A stretch of 64,000 bases of DNA from assembly GCA_035606945.1 (NCBI GenBank), contig DATNDR010000132.1, positions 1 to 64,000 of the forward strand, written 5' to 3'. A program made the translations under genes and the position numbers. This DNA comes from GCA-003244245 sp035606945. Lineage in GTDB: Bacteria; Actinomycetota; Actinomycetes; Mycobacteriales; Pseudonocardiaceae. This document shows, one piece after another, positions 8,465 to 16,712 of the stretch. The notes beneath the pieces are model-generated. The model saw only the letters and a list, made by a program, of their open reading frames with translations. It did not search any database and was not told the origin of the DNA. Within the stretch, counting starts at the first letter, position 1; each line of letters opens with the position of its first letter.

Positions 8465-9538
8465 TTACCGCGTGCCGGTGATCGTGGCACTGCCCAGGAC
8501 GATGTCACCGCCGGGGTCTGGACGGTAGAGGGCGACAGCCTGGCCGGGAGCCACTCCACGCAGCGGTTGCCTGAGCTGGACCAGCACGCCGCGGTTGACC
8601 GCCTCCGCGACGGCGCCGGCGCAACCGCCGTGCGCTCGGACCTGCGCGACGCATTCGACCGGGCCATCGGGGACACCGTTGGCCCACACCGGGCGCTCGG
8701 CCTCGATCACGCTGACGTCCAAGTGCTGCGCGGATCCCACCCGCACAGTGCCCGTCGCCGGCTCCAGAGCCAGCACGAAGCGCGGCCGGCCATCGGGTGC
8801 TGGGCGCTGCAAACCGAGCCCGCGGCGCTGGCCGACGGTGAAGCCGTGCACTCCGTGATGGCTGCCCAGCACCTCCCCGGTCTGCCCGTCGACCAGCTCC
8901 CCCGGCCGGATCCCCAACCGGCCGGCGAGGAAGGCCCGGGTGTCGCCGGAGGGGATGAAGCAGATGTCATGGCTGTCCGGCTTGCCCGCGACGGCCAGGC
9001 CCCGGCGATCCGCCTCGGCGCGGATGCCGGCCTTGACGGTGTCACCGACTGGGAACAGGGCATGGGCCAGCTGGTCTGCGGTGAGCCCGGCCAGCACATA
9101 GGACTGGTCCTTGCCGGCGTCCACGGCCCGGCGTAGCACGCCGCCGGCCAGGCGTGCGTAGTGACCGGTGCACACCGCGTCGAAGCCCAGCGCCCGGGCC
9201 CGGTCCAGCAGCGCGGTGAACTTGATCCTTTCGTTGCACCGCAGGCATGGGTTGGGGGTGCGCCCGGCGGCGTATTCCGCGACGAAGTCATCCACCACGT
9301 CGGCGCTGAACTGCTCGGCGAAGTCCCAGACGTAGAACGGGACGTCGATGATGTCGGCGACCCGGCGAGCGTCGGCGGCATCCTCTTTCGTGCAACAGCC
9401 GCGGGCACCGGTGCGCAACGTGCCGGGCTGCGCCGACAGGGCCAGGTGCACGCCCACTACCTCGTGCCCGGCGTCCACCGCGCGGGCGGCTGCTACCGAG
9501 GAGTCCACCCCGCCGCTCATCGCTGCCAGGACCTTCAC
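8465..9538 (-). CDS. mnmA: tRNA-specific 2-thiouridylase MnmA
   Basis: 357-residue enzyme that thiolates U34 of Lys, Glu and Gln tRNAs, using sulfur relayed from a cysteine desulfurase. The PP-loop (AAMSGGVDSS) is at residues 5-14. Catalytic Cys98 lies in TPNPCLRC and the partner Cys in SHDICFIPSG. The GTG start at 9538 gives the correct N-terminus (VKVLAAMSGG); a longer in-frame reading would run into the upstream gene. The GTG overlaps the iscS stop (GTGA), so the desulfurase and its sulfur acceptor are translationally coupled. The C-terminal beta-barrel domain is complete. Confidence 0.96.
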   Translation of the reverse strand: MKVLAAMSGGVDSSVAAARAVDAGHEVVGVHLALSAQPGTLRTGARGCCTKEDAADARRVADIIDVPFYVWDFAEQFSADVVDDFVAEYAAGRTPNPCLRCNERIKFTALLDRARALGFDAVCTGHYARLAGGVLRRAVDAGKDQSYVLAGLTADQLAHALFPVGDTVKAGIRAEADRRGLAVAGKPDSHDICFIPSGDTRAFLAGRLGIRPGELVDGQTGEVLGSHHGVHGFTVGQRRGLGLQRPAPDGRPRFVLALEPATGTVRVGSAQHLDVSVIEAERPVWANGVPDGPVECVAQVRAHGGCAGAVAEAVNRGVLVQLRQPLRGVAPGQAVALYRPDPGGDIVLGSATITGTR

Positions 9539-10737
9539 AACACCCTCGCTCGCCTGGTTGCCGCGCTGCGGGACCGGGCGACCACCGGCTCGATCGCGTC
9601 GAGCACCTCTGCCACGTCCGCAGCCGTGGTGGTCCGCCCGAGCGAGAAGCGCAGTGAGGCGCGCGCCGCGGCAGGCGCGGCACCCATCGCCAGCAGCACG
9701 TGCGACGGCTGCGCCACGCCGGCCGTGCAGGCCGCACCGGTGGAGCACTCGATACCGCGGGCGTCGAGCAGCATCAGCAGTGAGTCACCCTCGCAACCGG
9801 GGAAGGTGAGGTGCGCGTTGCCCGGCAACCGTGAGGGGCCGTCGTCGATCAGGCCGTCACCGGGGTCCCCGTTGAGCACCGCATCGGGCACCCGGATCAT
9901 GATCCCGTCCACCAGCTCGTCACGCAGCTTGCCGACTGCCCTCGCGCTGCGCGGCTGCGTCGTCACCGCATGCTGGACCGCAGTGGCCAATCCGACGATG
10001 GACGGCACGTCCAAGGTGCCCGAACGCACGTCACGCTCCTGGCCGCCGCCGTGCAGCAGCGGCGTGGCCGCCACATCCCGGCCCAGCAACAGCGCCCCGG
10101 CACCGTAGGGGCCGCCCAGCTTGTGCCCGGTCAAGGTGAGCGCCGCAGCCCCGGAAGCGCCGAAATGCACCGGCAGCTGGCCTACTGCCTGGACCGCGTC
10201 GGTGTGCAACGGCACCCCGTAGCCGGCCGCGACCTCGGCCAGCTCGCGGATCGGCGCCACGGTGCCCACCTCGTTGTTCGCCCACATCACGGTCACCAGA
10301 GCTACCGAGTCGGGGTCGCGGGTCAGCGCGGCGCGCAGGGTCTCGGGATGAACCCGGCCGGTGGCGTCCACCTCGAGCCATTCCACCTGCGCGCCCTCGT
10401 GATCAGCCAGCCAGGACACCGCGTCGAGCACCGCATGGTGTTCGACGGTGGAGGCGAGCACTCGGATACGGCGAGGATCGGTGGCGCGCCGCTGCCAGAA
10501 CAGCCCCTTGACAGCGAGGTTGTCGCCCTCCGTGCCACCCCCCGTGAAGATCACCTCTGATGGGCGGGCACCGAGCGCGTCGGCGATGCCCTCCCGGCAC
10601 TCTTCGACAGTGCGACGAGCCCGGCGCCCCGACCCATGTAGCGAGGAGGCATTGCCCAACGTGGACAATGCCTCGCTCATCGCCGCCACCGCCTCCGGCA
10701 ACATAGGCGTGGTAGCCGCATGATCAAGGTAGGTCAT
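9535..10737 (-). CDS. iscS: cysteine desulfurase (IscS/NifS family)
   Basis: 400-residue PLP enzyme that removes sulfur from cysteine as an enzyme persulfide for tRNA thiolation and Fe-S assembly. It starts MTYLDHAATTPMLPEA, the usual family N-terminus. The PLP lysine is Lys206 in TLTGHKLGGP, and the active-site loop is ECSTGAACTAG, with Cys337 the likely catalytic residue. It is directly upstream of mnmA with overlapping stop/start. A TAGGCT -10 box sits 8 nt before the ATG, so the mRNA is probably leaderless or nearly so, and transcription is separate from etfA 164 bp upstream. That 164-bp gap holds no convincing gene. Confidence 0.96.
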   Translation of the reverse strand: MTYLDHAATTPMLPEAVAAMSEALSTLGNASSLHGSGRRARRTVEECREGIADALGARPSEVIFTGGGTEGDNLAVKGLFWQRRATDPRRIRVLASTVEHHAVLDAVSWLADHEGAQVEWLEVDATGRVHPETLRAALTRDPDSVALVTVMWANNEVGTVAPIRELAEVAAGYGVPLHTDAVQAVGQLPVHFGASGAAALTLTGHKLGGPYGAGALLLGRDVAATPLLHGGGQERDVRSGTLDVPSIVGLATAVQHAVTTQPRSARAVGKLRDELVDGIMIRVPDAVLNGDPGDGLIDDGPSRLPGNAHLTFPGCEGDSLLMLLDARGIECSTGAACTAGVAQPSHVLLAMGAAPAAARASLRFSLGRTTTAADVAEVLDAIEPVVARSRSAATRRARVL

Positions 10738-10745
10738 CGCGCACC

Positions 10746-10751
10746 AGCCTA
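10746..10751 (-). promoter_or_regulatory. -10 box of iscS-mnmA
   Basis: TAGGCT reads on the minus strand 8 nt before the iscS ATG and fits the actinobacterial TANNNT consensus. The same hexamer precedes the genes at 30610 and 61545 at 6-7 nt. The distance predicts a leaderless or nearly leaderless transcript. Confidence 0.5.
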
Positions 10752-10901
10752 TCCGCGCGCGCCGCAACCGCATGCTCGGGACAGGTGCTCGTGGTGAGCT
10801 CGACGCCGACCGGCATTTCCGGGTATCGCGGATGTCGGGCGTCGAGTTCACCGAACAGCTCACCGAACGAGTCATGCCGAGACTGGTCGGCACCGGCTAA
10901 G

Positions 10902-11861
10902 TCATCCCTTGCGTCTGGCGACCGCCTCGGTGAGTTGCGGGGCGATGGTGAACAAGTCGCCCACCACACCGAAGTCGGCGATCTCGAAGATCGGTGCCTC
11001 CGGGTCCTTGTTGACGGCGATGATGGTCTTGGAGGTCTGCATTCCGGCGCGGTGCTGGATAGCCCCGGAGATGCCCAGCGCCACGTAAAGCTGCGGGGCG
11101 ACCGTCTTACCGGTCTGCCCGACCTGGAACTGGTGCGGGTAGAAGCCGGAGTCGACCGCCGCCCGGGAGGCGCCGACCGCGGCACCGAGCGAGTCGGCGA
11201 GCTTTTCGACGATCGCGAAATTGTCCGCCGAGCCGACGCCGCGACCTCCAGAGACCACCACGCTGGCTTCGGTGAGCTCAGGGCGGTCACCGCCCTCCAC
11301 CGGCCGACGCTCGACGATCTTCGCGGCGGTGCCGGCGTGCACCACGGGGACCTCGAGGGTCTGCTCGACGGCCGCGCCCGGCGAGCAGACCGGCTCGATG
11401 GCCCCGGCGCGGAGAGTGATCACCGCGACCGGCGTGGTGGCTTTGGACTTGGCGAGGTAGGAACCGCCGAACACCGAGTGCGTGGCGGTGCCGTCCGCGG
11501 CGAGATCGACGGCGTCGGACAGCAGGCCCGACCCGGTGCGCACCGCGAGCTTGCCGGCGATCTCCTTGCCATCCGGCGAGGCGGCGATGAGGACCGCGAC
11601 CGGCTGGACCGACGCGACCAGCTCCGCGAGGACTCCGACAGCAGGGGCCGTGAGGAACTGGTTGACCTGGTCGGACTCAGCGACGTAGACCTTCGCCGCG
11701 CCGTAGGTCGCCAGCCGGTCGGACAGCTTGCCCGCGGTGCCCGGCGTGCCGACGACCACTGCTGCGGGTTCGCCCAGCCGCGCGGCAGCCGTGAGCAGCT
11801 CGTTGGTGATCTTCTTGACCTCGCCACCGGAGTGTTCGACGAGGACCAGGACCTCTGCCAT
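10902..11861 (-). CDS. etfA: electron transfer flavoprotein alpha subunit
   Basis: 319-residue EtfA/FixB. With EtfB it forms an FAD/AMP heterodimer that takes electrons from acyl-CoA dehydrogenases to the respiratory chain. The N-terminal domain (AEVLVLVEHSGGEVKK) and the C-terminal FAD-binding region (SRAAVDSGFYPHQFQVGQTG, then LYVALGISGAIQHRAGM) are both complete. It follows etfB by 22 bp on the same strand, a standard operon. The ATG has GGAG close upstream. Given the acyl-CoA genes elsewhere in the window, it likely serves fatty-acid and branched-chain acyl-CoA oxidation. Confidence 0.97.
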   Translation of the reverse strand: MAEVLVLVEHSGGEVKKITNELLTAAARLGEPAAVVVGTPGTAGKLSDRLATYGAAKVYVAESDQVNQFLTAPAVGVLAELVASVQPVAVLIAASPDGKEIAGKLAVRTGSGLLSDAVDLAADGTATHSVFGGSYLAKSKATTPVAVITLRAGAIEPVCSPGAAVEQTLEVPVVHAGTAAKIVERRPVEGGDRPELTEASVVVSGGRGVGSADNFAIVEKLADSLGAAVGASRAAVDSGFYPHQFQVGQTGKTVAPQLYVALGISGAIQHRAGMQTSKTIIAVNKDPEAPIFEIADFGVVGDLFTIAPQLTEAVARRKG

Positions 11862-11883
11862 GACGGTTCTCCTCTGGGCCCGG

Positions 11884-12666
11884 TCAGATCAGCTTCTGCG
11901 TGATGAGGTACTGGACCAACTGGGCCGCCCCGTCTCCCTCATCAGTGACGACCTGCCCGGACGAGCGGGGCGGGCGCGGCGCGGAGTCGATCACCGTGGA
12001 GGTGGCCGCGGCCAGCCCGACATCGCTGCCCGCTATCCCCGCATCAGCCAGCGACAGGGTGCGCACCGGCTTCTTCTTCGCGGCCATGATCCCTTTGAAC
12101 GACGGGTAACGCGGCTCGTTGATCTTTTCGTTCACGCTGACCACCGCGGGCAGATCTGCCTGCAGAACGGTGACCCCGTCGTCGGTCTCCCGCTCGACGG
12201 TCACGGTGCCGCCGTCGACGGTGACCTTGCGGGCGTGGGTCAGCTCCGGCAGGCCGAGCACGTCGGCCACCATCGCCGGGATGGCGCCCATGGTGCCGTC
12301 GGTGGCTTCGTTACCGGCGATGACGAGGTCGACGTCGCCAATGGTGCCGATCACCTTGGCCAGCGCTTTGGCGGTCTGCACCGCGCATGACCCGTGCAGG
12401 CCCTCATCGGTCAGATGCACCGCGGAGTCCGCACCCATCGACAACGCCTTGCGGATGGCCTCGGTGGCGCGGGGCGGACCCATCGTGACGACGGTGACCT
12501 CGCCGCCGCCCGCTTCCTTGATCTTGAGGGCTTCCTCGACGGCGCGCTCGTTGATCTCGTCCAGGACGACATCCGCCGACGCGCGATCCAGGGTGTTATC
12601 AGCATCGGCCAGCCTGCGCTCTGACCAGGTGTCCGGCACCTGCTTGATCAGAACCACGATGTTCAT
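11884..12666 (-). CDS. etfB: electron transfer flavoprotein beta subunit
   Basis: 260-residue EtfB/FixA, first gene of the etfBA operon. It begins MNIVVLIKQVPDTWSER, the usual N-terminus, and has the AMP-binding and partner-recognition region (VDLVIAGNEATDGTMGAIPA, then VVSVNEKINEPRYPSFKGIM). The ATG at 12666 is chosen on this match; the reading frame continues 112 codons upstream into the palindromic intergenic repeat and is not coding there. Its promoter region (12667-12811) is shared with a divergent deacetylase gene and contains the inverted repeat pair at 12734-12801. Confidence 0.97.
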   Translation of the reverse strand: MNIVVLIKQVPDTWSERRLADADNTLDRASADVVLDEINERAVEEALKIKEAGGGEVTVVTMGPPRATEAIRKALSMGADSAVHLTDEGLHGSCAVQTAKALAKVIGTIGDVDLVIAGNEATDGTMGAIPAMVADVLGLPELTHARKVTVDGGTVTVERETDDGVTVLQADLPAVVSVNEKINEPRYPSFKGIMAAKKKPVRTLSLADAGIAGSDVGLAAATSTVIDSAPRPPRSSGQVVTDEGDGAAQLVQYLITQKLI

Positions 12667-12733
12667 GACCCCAATGTTACCGACCAGTAGCCCCCCATCC
12701 CACCGGAAGGTGACCGCACTCACTGGCAAGCTA

Positions 12734-12801
12734 ACCGCAGTCTGGATGCAGACTGCGGTTTTGGGGCCCTGAAATACCGCAGTCTGCATCCAGACTGCGG
12801 T
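12734..12801. repeat. pair of inverted 26-bp palindromes (divergent promoter region)
   Basis: Two 26-bp units, 12734-12759 and 12776-12801, are exact reverse complements of each other. Each is itself a perfect 11-bp-arm palindrome (arm ACCGCAGTCTG) around a 4-nt centre, GATG in one and CATC in the other. A 16-bp spacer separates them. They can form either two small hairpins or one 26-bp stem with a 16-nt loop. The position between divergent genes argues against a terminator; a double operator or a mobile palindromic (BIME-like) element are the alternatives. Confidence 0.9.
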
Positions 12802-12811
12802 AGAAGGGGGC

Positions 12812-13567
12812 GTGATGTTACGAGTTGTGGGGGCGGTGGTGTGTGCTGTGGTCGCGTTGGTGTTGCCGGGTGACCGGCAGGGCGCTTCAGCGGGCGGCCC
12901 GGTGATCGCGCACGGTCCGGCGGCGCTGCCCCGGATCGCGTTGACCTTCGATTCCAACATGACCGACGCGATGCTGCGGTCACTCGACAGCGGTAAGGTC
13001 AAGTCCTACGCGAACGTCGCGGTGATCGACGAGCTGCAACGCAGCCGCACGCCCGCGACGTTCTTTCTGGCCGGTAAATGGGTCGAGCGCTATCCCGATC
13101 TCACCCGCCGGATCGCGGCCGACCCGAATTTCGAGCTCGCCAGCCACTCCTATGCCCATATCGGGTTCACCGACCATTGCTATCACCTGGGCAAATTGCC
13201 CATCGACCAGATGGCCGCGGACGTCGAACACTCATTTCGGGTGCTGGCGCCCTTCGGCGGCCGGCAGACCGGCTACTTCCGCTTCCCCGGCGGTTGCTAC
13301 GACTCCCCCGCCCTGCGCGCGATCGCCCCGGTGCACTGCACGGTCATTCAATACGACATCGTCGGCGGGGATCCCTTCAACAACGACCCGAACGCCATTA
13401 CGAACAACGTGCTGCGACGCGCGCACAACGGTGGGATCGTCGTCCTGCACATCACCAAGGCCAACGCCCCGCACACCGCCGACGCGCTTCCGTCCATCAT
13501 CACCGGACTGCGGGCCCGCGGATACCGCCTGGTGGCACTGTCGGACTTGCTGCTCGGAGCCCACTAG
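12812..13567 (+). CDS. secreted polysaccharide deacetylase (NodB homology)
   Basis: 251-residue carbohydrate esterase 4-type protein. An N-terminal signal segment (LRVVGAVVCAVVALVLPG) is followed by the NodB domain: LTFDSNMTDAML carries the first Asp, ELASHSYAH the two metal-binding His, and YFRFPGGCYD the R-P-G motif. TFDSN in place of TFDDG is the variant seen in a group of actinobacterial deacetylases. It likely removes N- or O-acetyl groups from cell-wall glycan outside the membrane; the substrate is not determinable. Tandem GTG-ATG codons at 12812/12815 both fit the purine-rich AGAAGGGGG just upstream. Confidence 0.88.
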   Translation: MMLRVVGAVVCAVVALVLPGDRQGASAGGPVIAHGPAALPRIALTFDSNMTDAMLRSLDSGKVKSYANVAVIDELQRSRTPATFFLAGKWVERYPDLTRRIAADPNFELASHSYAHIGFTDHCYHLGKLPIDQMAADVEHSFRVLAPFGGRQTGYFRFPGGCYDSPALRAIAPVHCTVIQYDIVGGDPFNNDPNAITNNVLRRAHNGGIVVLHITKANAPHTADALPSIITGLRARGYRLVALSDLLLGAH

Positions 13568-13576
13568 CTCACCTGG

Positions 13577-14011
13577 TCAGAGAAAGCGCAGTGCCTCCTT
13601 GAGCCGGGTCACCGTCTCCGGGTCCAGGAGCAGCTCGAGGGAGACGGGATGGTTGTCGCCGAACAGCCGGCCGTCGATGGCCAGCGTGGTGGTCTTGCGT
13701 CCTGCTGCGAGATCGGGGCCGAACACCAGGGTGGTGCTCACCCGGACGTCGGCGTCGACTACGAGACCGTAACCGGCCAGCTCCTCGCCCATCAGGATGC
13801 AGCCCTCTGCCAGGTCGGAGCTGGCAGCCTTCAGTCGCTGCCAGGGAACCCACAGCCACGGTTCACCCTGATCGATCCGCCCCTGGTGGGTTACGCACAC
13901 AGGCGCGGAGCAGGCACCATTGCGGCCATCGATACAAACCTGATGCTTCGGGTCGCGCTGGTGATCAGCGCAGTGGATCACCATGCATGATGGGAGCGGC
14001 TCGTCAGGCAT
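13577..14011 (-). CDS. hypothetical protein, Cys/His-rich N-terminus
   Basis: 144-residue protein that I do not recognise. The first 45 residues hold five Cys and several His (SCMVIHCADH, then GACSAPVCVTHQG), which could bind a metal. The rest (LAIDGRLFGDNHPVSLELLL) is ordinary and ends with VTRLKEALRFL. The ATG at 14011 has AGGGAG very close upstream; a longer in-frame extension to 14251 has poor coding character. It is convergent with the deacetylase, with only 9 bp between the stops, and nothing nearby indicates a role. Confidence 0.55.
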   Translation of the reverse strand: MPDEPLPSCMVIHCADHQRDPKHQVCIDGRNGACSAPVCVTHQGRIDQGEPWLWVPWQRLKAASSDLAEGCILMGEELAGYGLVVDADVRVSTTLVFGPDLAAGRKTTTLAIDGRLFGDNHPVSLELLLDPETVTRLKEALRFL

Positions 14012-14202
14012 GTCTCCCTGACGGTAGCGGGCCGCCGCCGCGCTCGCATCACATCCGGCGCATGATGTCTTCCACCGGATCCGGCCCGTTGGCTCCTGTC
14101 GTCTCGAAGAGCCGCTGGTCGGGCGGCGCGCCACCCCAGGACAGGTGGTTGAGCTGTCACCACACTGGCAAGCTCGGTAGACCACCGCGTGCTGGAGGAC
14201 CG

Positions 14203-14436
14203 TTGAGCGTCCCGGATCCCACCGATCCCTACCCGCTGCCCGGCTATCCACGGTACTGCGACGAAACGCGTGACACGTTCTACGCGCACGCCGTCAGCAG
14301 GGGCGACACGGTGGTGGGCCACGACGTCTGGCTCGGCCGTGACGTGACGGTGATGCCCGGCATCACGATCGGCAATGGCGCGATCATCGCCACCGCCGCC
14401 GTCATCACCCGTGATGGGACGCAGCCGTGCGCGTAA
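14203..14436 (+). pseudogene. truncated hexapeptide (CatB/Vat-type) acetyltransferase fragment
   Basis: The stretch RGDTVVGHDVWLGRDVTVMP, continuing ITIGNGAIIATAAVITRDG, is the left-handed beta-helix core of xenobiotic acetyltransferases such as CatB and Vat. It is only about 77 residues long from a TTG at 14203. The family's N-terminal third and its C-terminal segment (normally a P-x-VGGNPA motif) are missing, and the frame stops ten bases into the ribokinase gene. It is best read as a gene remnant. It overlaps the ribokinase start and may still influence its translation by coupling. About 190 bp upstream (14012-14202) contain nothing recognisable. Confidence 0.7.
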
Positions 14437-15263
14437 CCGTGGTGGGCAGCGTCAACCTCGACCTGGTGGCCACGCTGCCGCGGTTACCTCAACCTGGCGA
14501 GACGCTGACCGCCACCGGGTTGAGCCGCGTCCCCGGCGGCAAGGGGGCCAACCAGGCGCTGGCCGTCCGGCGGTTGGGATTACCGGTCCGGCTGGTCGCC
14601 GCCGTGGGCACCGACCCCGACGCCGACAGCGCGCTGGAGCTGCTGCGCCGCGAGGGCGTCGGGCTCGACCGGCTGCAGCGGGTCACCGAGCCGACCGGGC
14701 TGGCGCTGATCGCTGTCGATACCGCAGGCGAGACCACCATCACCGTGGTGCCGGGGGCCAACGCGGTGCTGGAGGTGAGCGCCGCGGACGTCGCGGGCGC
14801 CGATGCGGTGCTGACCGTGCTGGAGGTGCCCGACCACGCCGTCACCGCCGCCGCCCGGCACGCCGGCGGCCTGTTCGTGCTCAATGCCGCCCCGGCCCGA
14901 CCGGTGCCGGCCGAGGTGCTGCGGCGCGCCGATCTGGTGGTGGTCAACCGGGCCGAGTACGCCGCGCTGCCCGACCTGCGAACTGCCCGGGCGCTGGCCG
15001 TCACCGACGGGCCGCGCGGCGCGGTGCTGCTGCGCAACGGCCGGCAGATCGCGGCCGCCACTCCCCCATCGGTCGACGCGGTGGACGGCACCGGCGCCGG
15101 CGACGCGTTCATCGCTGCCGCGCTGGCAGGCCTGCTGAATGGGCTGCCCGACGCCGAGCTGCTCACCCGGGCCTGCGCTGCCGGCGCCCTGGCGGCGACC
15201 CGGTCCGGTGCCCAGCCGTCCCTGCCCACCGCCGCGCAGCTCGACGAGGTGCTGGCCCGGTGA
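14427..15263 (+). CDS. rbsK: ribokinase (PfkB family)
   Basis: 278-residue PfkB sugar kinase converting ribose to ribose-5-phosphate. GSVNLDLVATLPRLPQPGET is the family N-terminus, PGGKGANQALA the sugar-binding lid, and VDGTGAGDAFIAAALA the C-terminal anion hole with the catalytic Asp. The length is slightly below the usual 300 but all motifs are present. It starts with GTG and ends in a GTGA overlap with the nucleoside hydrolase gene, so the two products probably work in sequence: ribosyl bond cleavage, then ribose phosphorylation. Confidence 0.93.
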   Translation: MRVTVVGSVNLDLVATLPRLPQPGETLTATGLSRVPGGKGANQALAVRRLGLPVRLVAAVGTDPDADSALELLRREGVGLDRLQRVTEPTGLALIAVDTAGETTITVVPGANAVLEVSAADVAGADAVLTVLEVPDHAVTAAARHAGGLFVLNAAPARPVPAEVLRRADLVVVNRAEYAALPDLRTARALAVTDGPRGAVLLRNGRQIAAATPPSVDAVDGTGAGDAFIAAALAGLLNGLPDAELLTRACAAGALAATRSGAQPSLPTAAQLDEVLAR

Positions 15264-16156
15264 CCGTACCGATGATCATCGATACCGATCCGGGAGTGGA
15301 CGACGCGGTAGCGGTGATGCTGGCGGTGGCCAGCCCTCAGGTGCAGCTGCTGGCGGTGACCACGGTATTCGGTAACGCCGCCGTGGAGGTCACCACCGCC
15401 AATGCGCTGCGGCTGCGGGCGCTGGCCGGGCTCGCTGAGCTGCCGGTAGCTGCCGGCGCGGCCCGGCCGCTGGTGTACCCGCGGCGTCCGCGGGATAGCT
15501 GCCGGCACGGCGCGGACGGCCTCGCCGAGCGGGCTGATCTGTTACCGGCACCCAGCGGGCCGGTCAATCCGCTCGGCGCCGTGCCGCTGATGGCCACCCT
15601 GCTGCGTGCGGCGGTCACCCCGGTGACACTGGTGGCGATCGGTCCGCTGACCAACATCGCGCTACTGCTGGCGGTGCACCCCGACGTGAAGCCCCGCATC
15701 GGGCGCATCGTGGCGATGGGAGGCGACCTCAGGGGGCCGCGCGCCGAGTTCAACATCGGCTCCGATCCGGAGGCGGCCCGCCGGCTGCTCGTCGAGGACG
15801 TGCCGATCACCCTGGTGCCACTGGATCTGACCCGGCGGTGCGTGCTCGACGACAGCTGGCTGGCCGAGCTGGCGGCAGCCGGTCCGCGCTGCGCCACCTT
15901 GGCCGGCGTCGTCGAGGCGTACCGGCAGCGACGCCGGGCGCCGGTGGCGCTGCACGACTCACTGGCAGTGCTGGAGGCTGCCGAACCGGGCGCGGTACAC
16001 ACCGACCAGCAGCACCTGGAAGTGATCTGCGATCACGGATCTACCCGCGGTGCGGTGATCAGCGGCGGGAACGGCCGCCGGGTCCAGGTCGCGCACGACG
16101 GCGACCCGGCCACGATCAACGCGGCGACCCTGAGCCTGCTGCGACGCTTGCGGTGA
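15260..16156 (+). CDS. inosine/uridine-preferring nucleoside hydrolase
   Basis: 298-residue nucleoside N-ribohydrolase that releases base and ribose. The calcium-binding motif IIDTDPGVDDAVA is at the N-terminus; GPLTNIA and IVAMGGDLRGPRAEFNIGSD are the other ribose/metal-binding blocks. The GTG at 15260 is in a GTGA overlap with the rbsK stop and gives the proper family N-terminus. With ribokinase it forms a two-gene purine/pyrimidine salvage operon. Its 3' end overlaps the convergent VanZ-like gene by 41 bp, which is unusual but leaves both frames intact. Confidence 0.93.
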   Translation: MTVPMIIDTDPGVDDAVAVMLAVASPQVQLLAVTTVFGNAAVEVTTANALRLRALAGLAELPVAAGAARPLVYPRRPRDSCRHGADGLAERADLLPAPSGPVNPLGAVPLMATLLRAAVTPVTLVAIGPLTNIALLLAVHPDVKPRIGRIVAMGGDLRGPRAEFNIGSDPEAARRLLVEDVPITLVPLDLTRRCVLDDSWLAELAAAGPRCATLAGVVEAYRQRRRAPVALHDSLAVLEAAEPGAVHTDQQHLEVICDHGSTRGAVISGGNGRRVQVAHDGDPATINAATLSLLRRLR

Positions 16157-16712
16157 TCTCATCGCGTTGGCTAGCCCGCAGCCGCAGCATCGCCACCGCC
16201 ACCAGGACGCCGATCACCCCGCCCAGTGTGTTGTGCACGATGTCCCGGAGCTGGCATTCGCCGCCGCCGGTGGCGCCCTGGACGTATTCGATGAAGCCGC
16301 TGACGAGCACGGTGGATATCGCGACGGGCACCGCGCGACGGGTCGCCAATGTCCCGAAGATCGCGAACGGCACCAGCATCACCACGTTGAGCTCCTCGTA
16401 CAGATGTACCAGCGAGAAGCTGCCGACCGTGCACACGCGCAGCGTTGCCAGCGGGCTGAGTCCACCTGCGGGGAAATGCCCGAGCGGACGCACTACCGTG
16501 AGCGCCAGCGCCAGCGCCAGGCTGCACCCGGCCAGGACCGCGAACTTCCGGTTCCAACCGCGACTCCGCGCCACCCACCAGGCCGCACCGCCCAGCAGCA
16601 GCGCTCCGGGCACGAAGCTGGCCGGCACTTCGAGGTGATGCAAGAAAATGTTGATCAAATTATGGTAGTTGAGGTCTACTCCATCCCACACGTTGCGTAC
16701 CGTATCGCTCAC
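16116..16712 (-). CDS. VanZ-like membrane protein
   Basis: 198-residue integral membrane protein with about five hydrophobic segments and the VanZ-family motif region LVHLYEELNVVMLVPFAIF, then FIEYVQGATGGGECQLRDIV with the usual R-D-x-x-x-N pattern (RDIVHNTLGG). VanZ proteins confer low-level teicoplanin resistance in some Firmicutes; most actinobacterial relatives have no known role. It lies directly after the enoyl-CoA hydratase gene (adjacent bases) on the same strand and overlaps the end of the nucleoside hydrolase gene. Confidence 0.85.
   Translation of the reverse strand: MSDTVRNVWDGVDLNYHNLINIFLHHLEVPASFVPGALLLGGAAWWVARSRGWNRKFAVLAGCSLALALALTVVRPLGHFPAGGLSPLATLRVCTVGSFSLVHLYEELNVVMLVPFAIFGTLATRRAVPVAISTVLVSGFIEYVQGATGGGECQLRDIVHNTLGGVIGVLVAVAMLRLRASQRDEITASVAAGSGSPR

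Noticed and set aside
10738..10901. Small gene between iscS and etfA
   Set aside because: Short frames on both strands lack ribosome sites and domain features; treated as promoter and spacer DNA.
12734..12801. CRISPR-like repeat unit
   Set aside because: Only two units, inverted rather than direct, and no cas genes in the window.
14375..15259. Long plus-strand reading frame upstream of the nucleoside hydrolase
   Set aside because: Arg/Gly/Ala-rich composition without domains; it lies over ribokinase in another phase. Only the part from the GTG at 15260 is coding.
16116..16712. VanZ-like gene as glycopeptide resistance
   Set aside because: No vanHAX-type genes nearby; VanZ-fold proteins are widespread without a resistance role.
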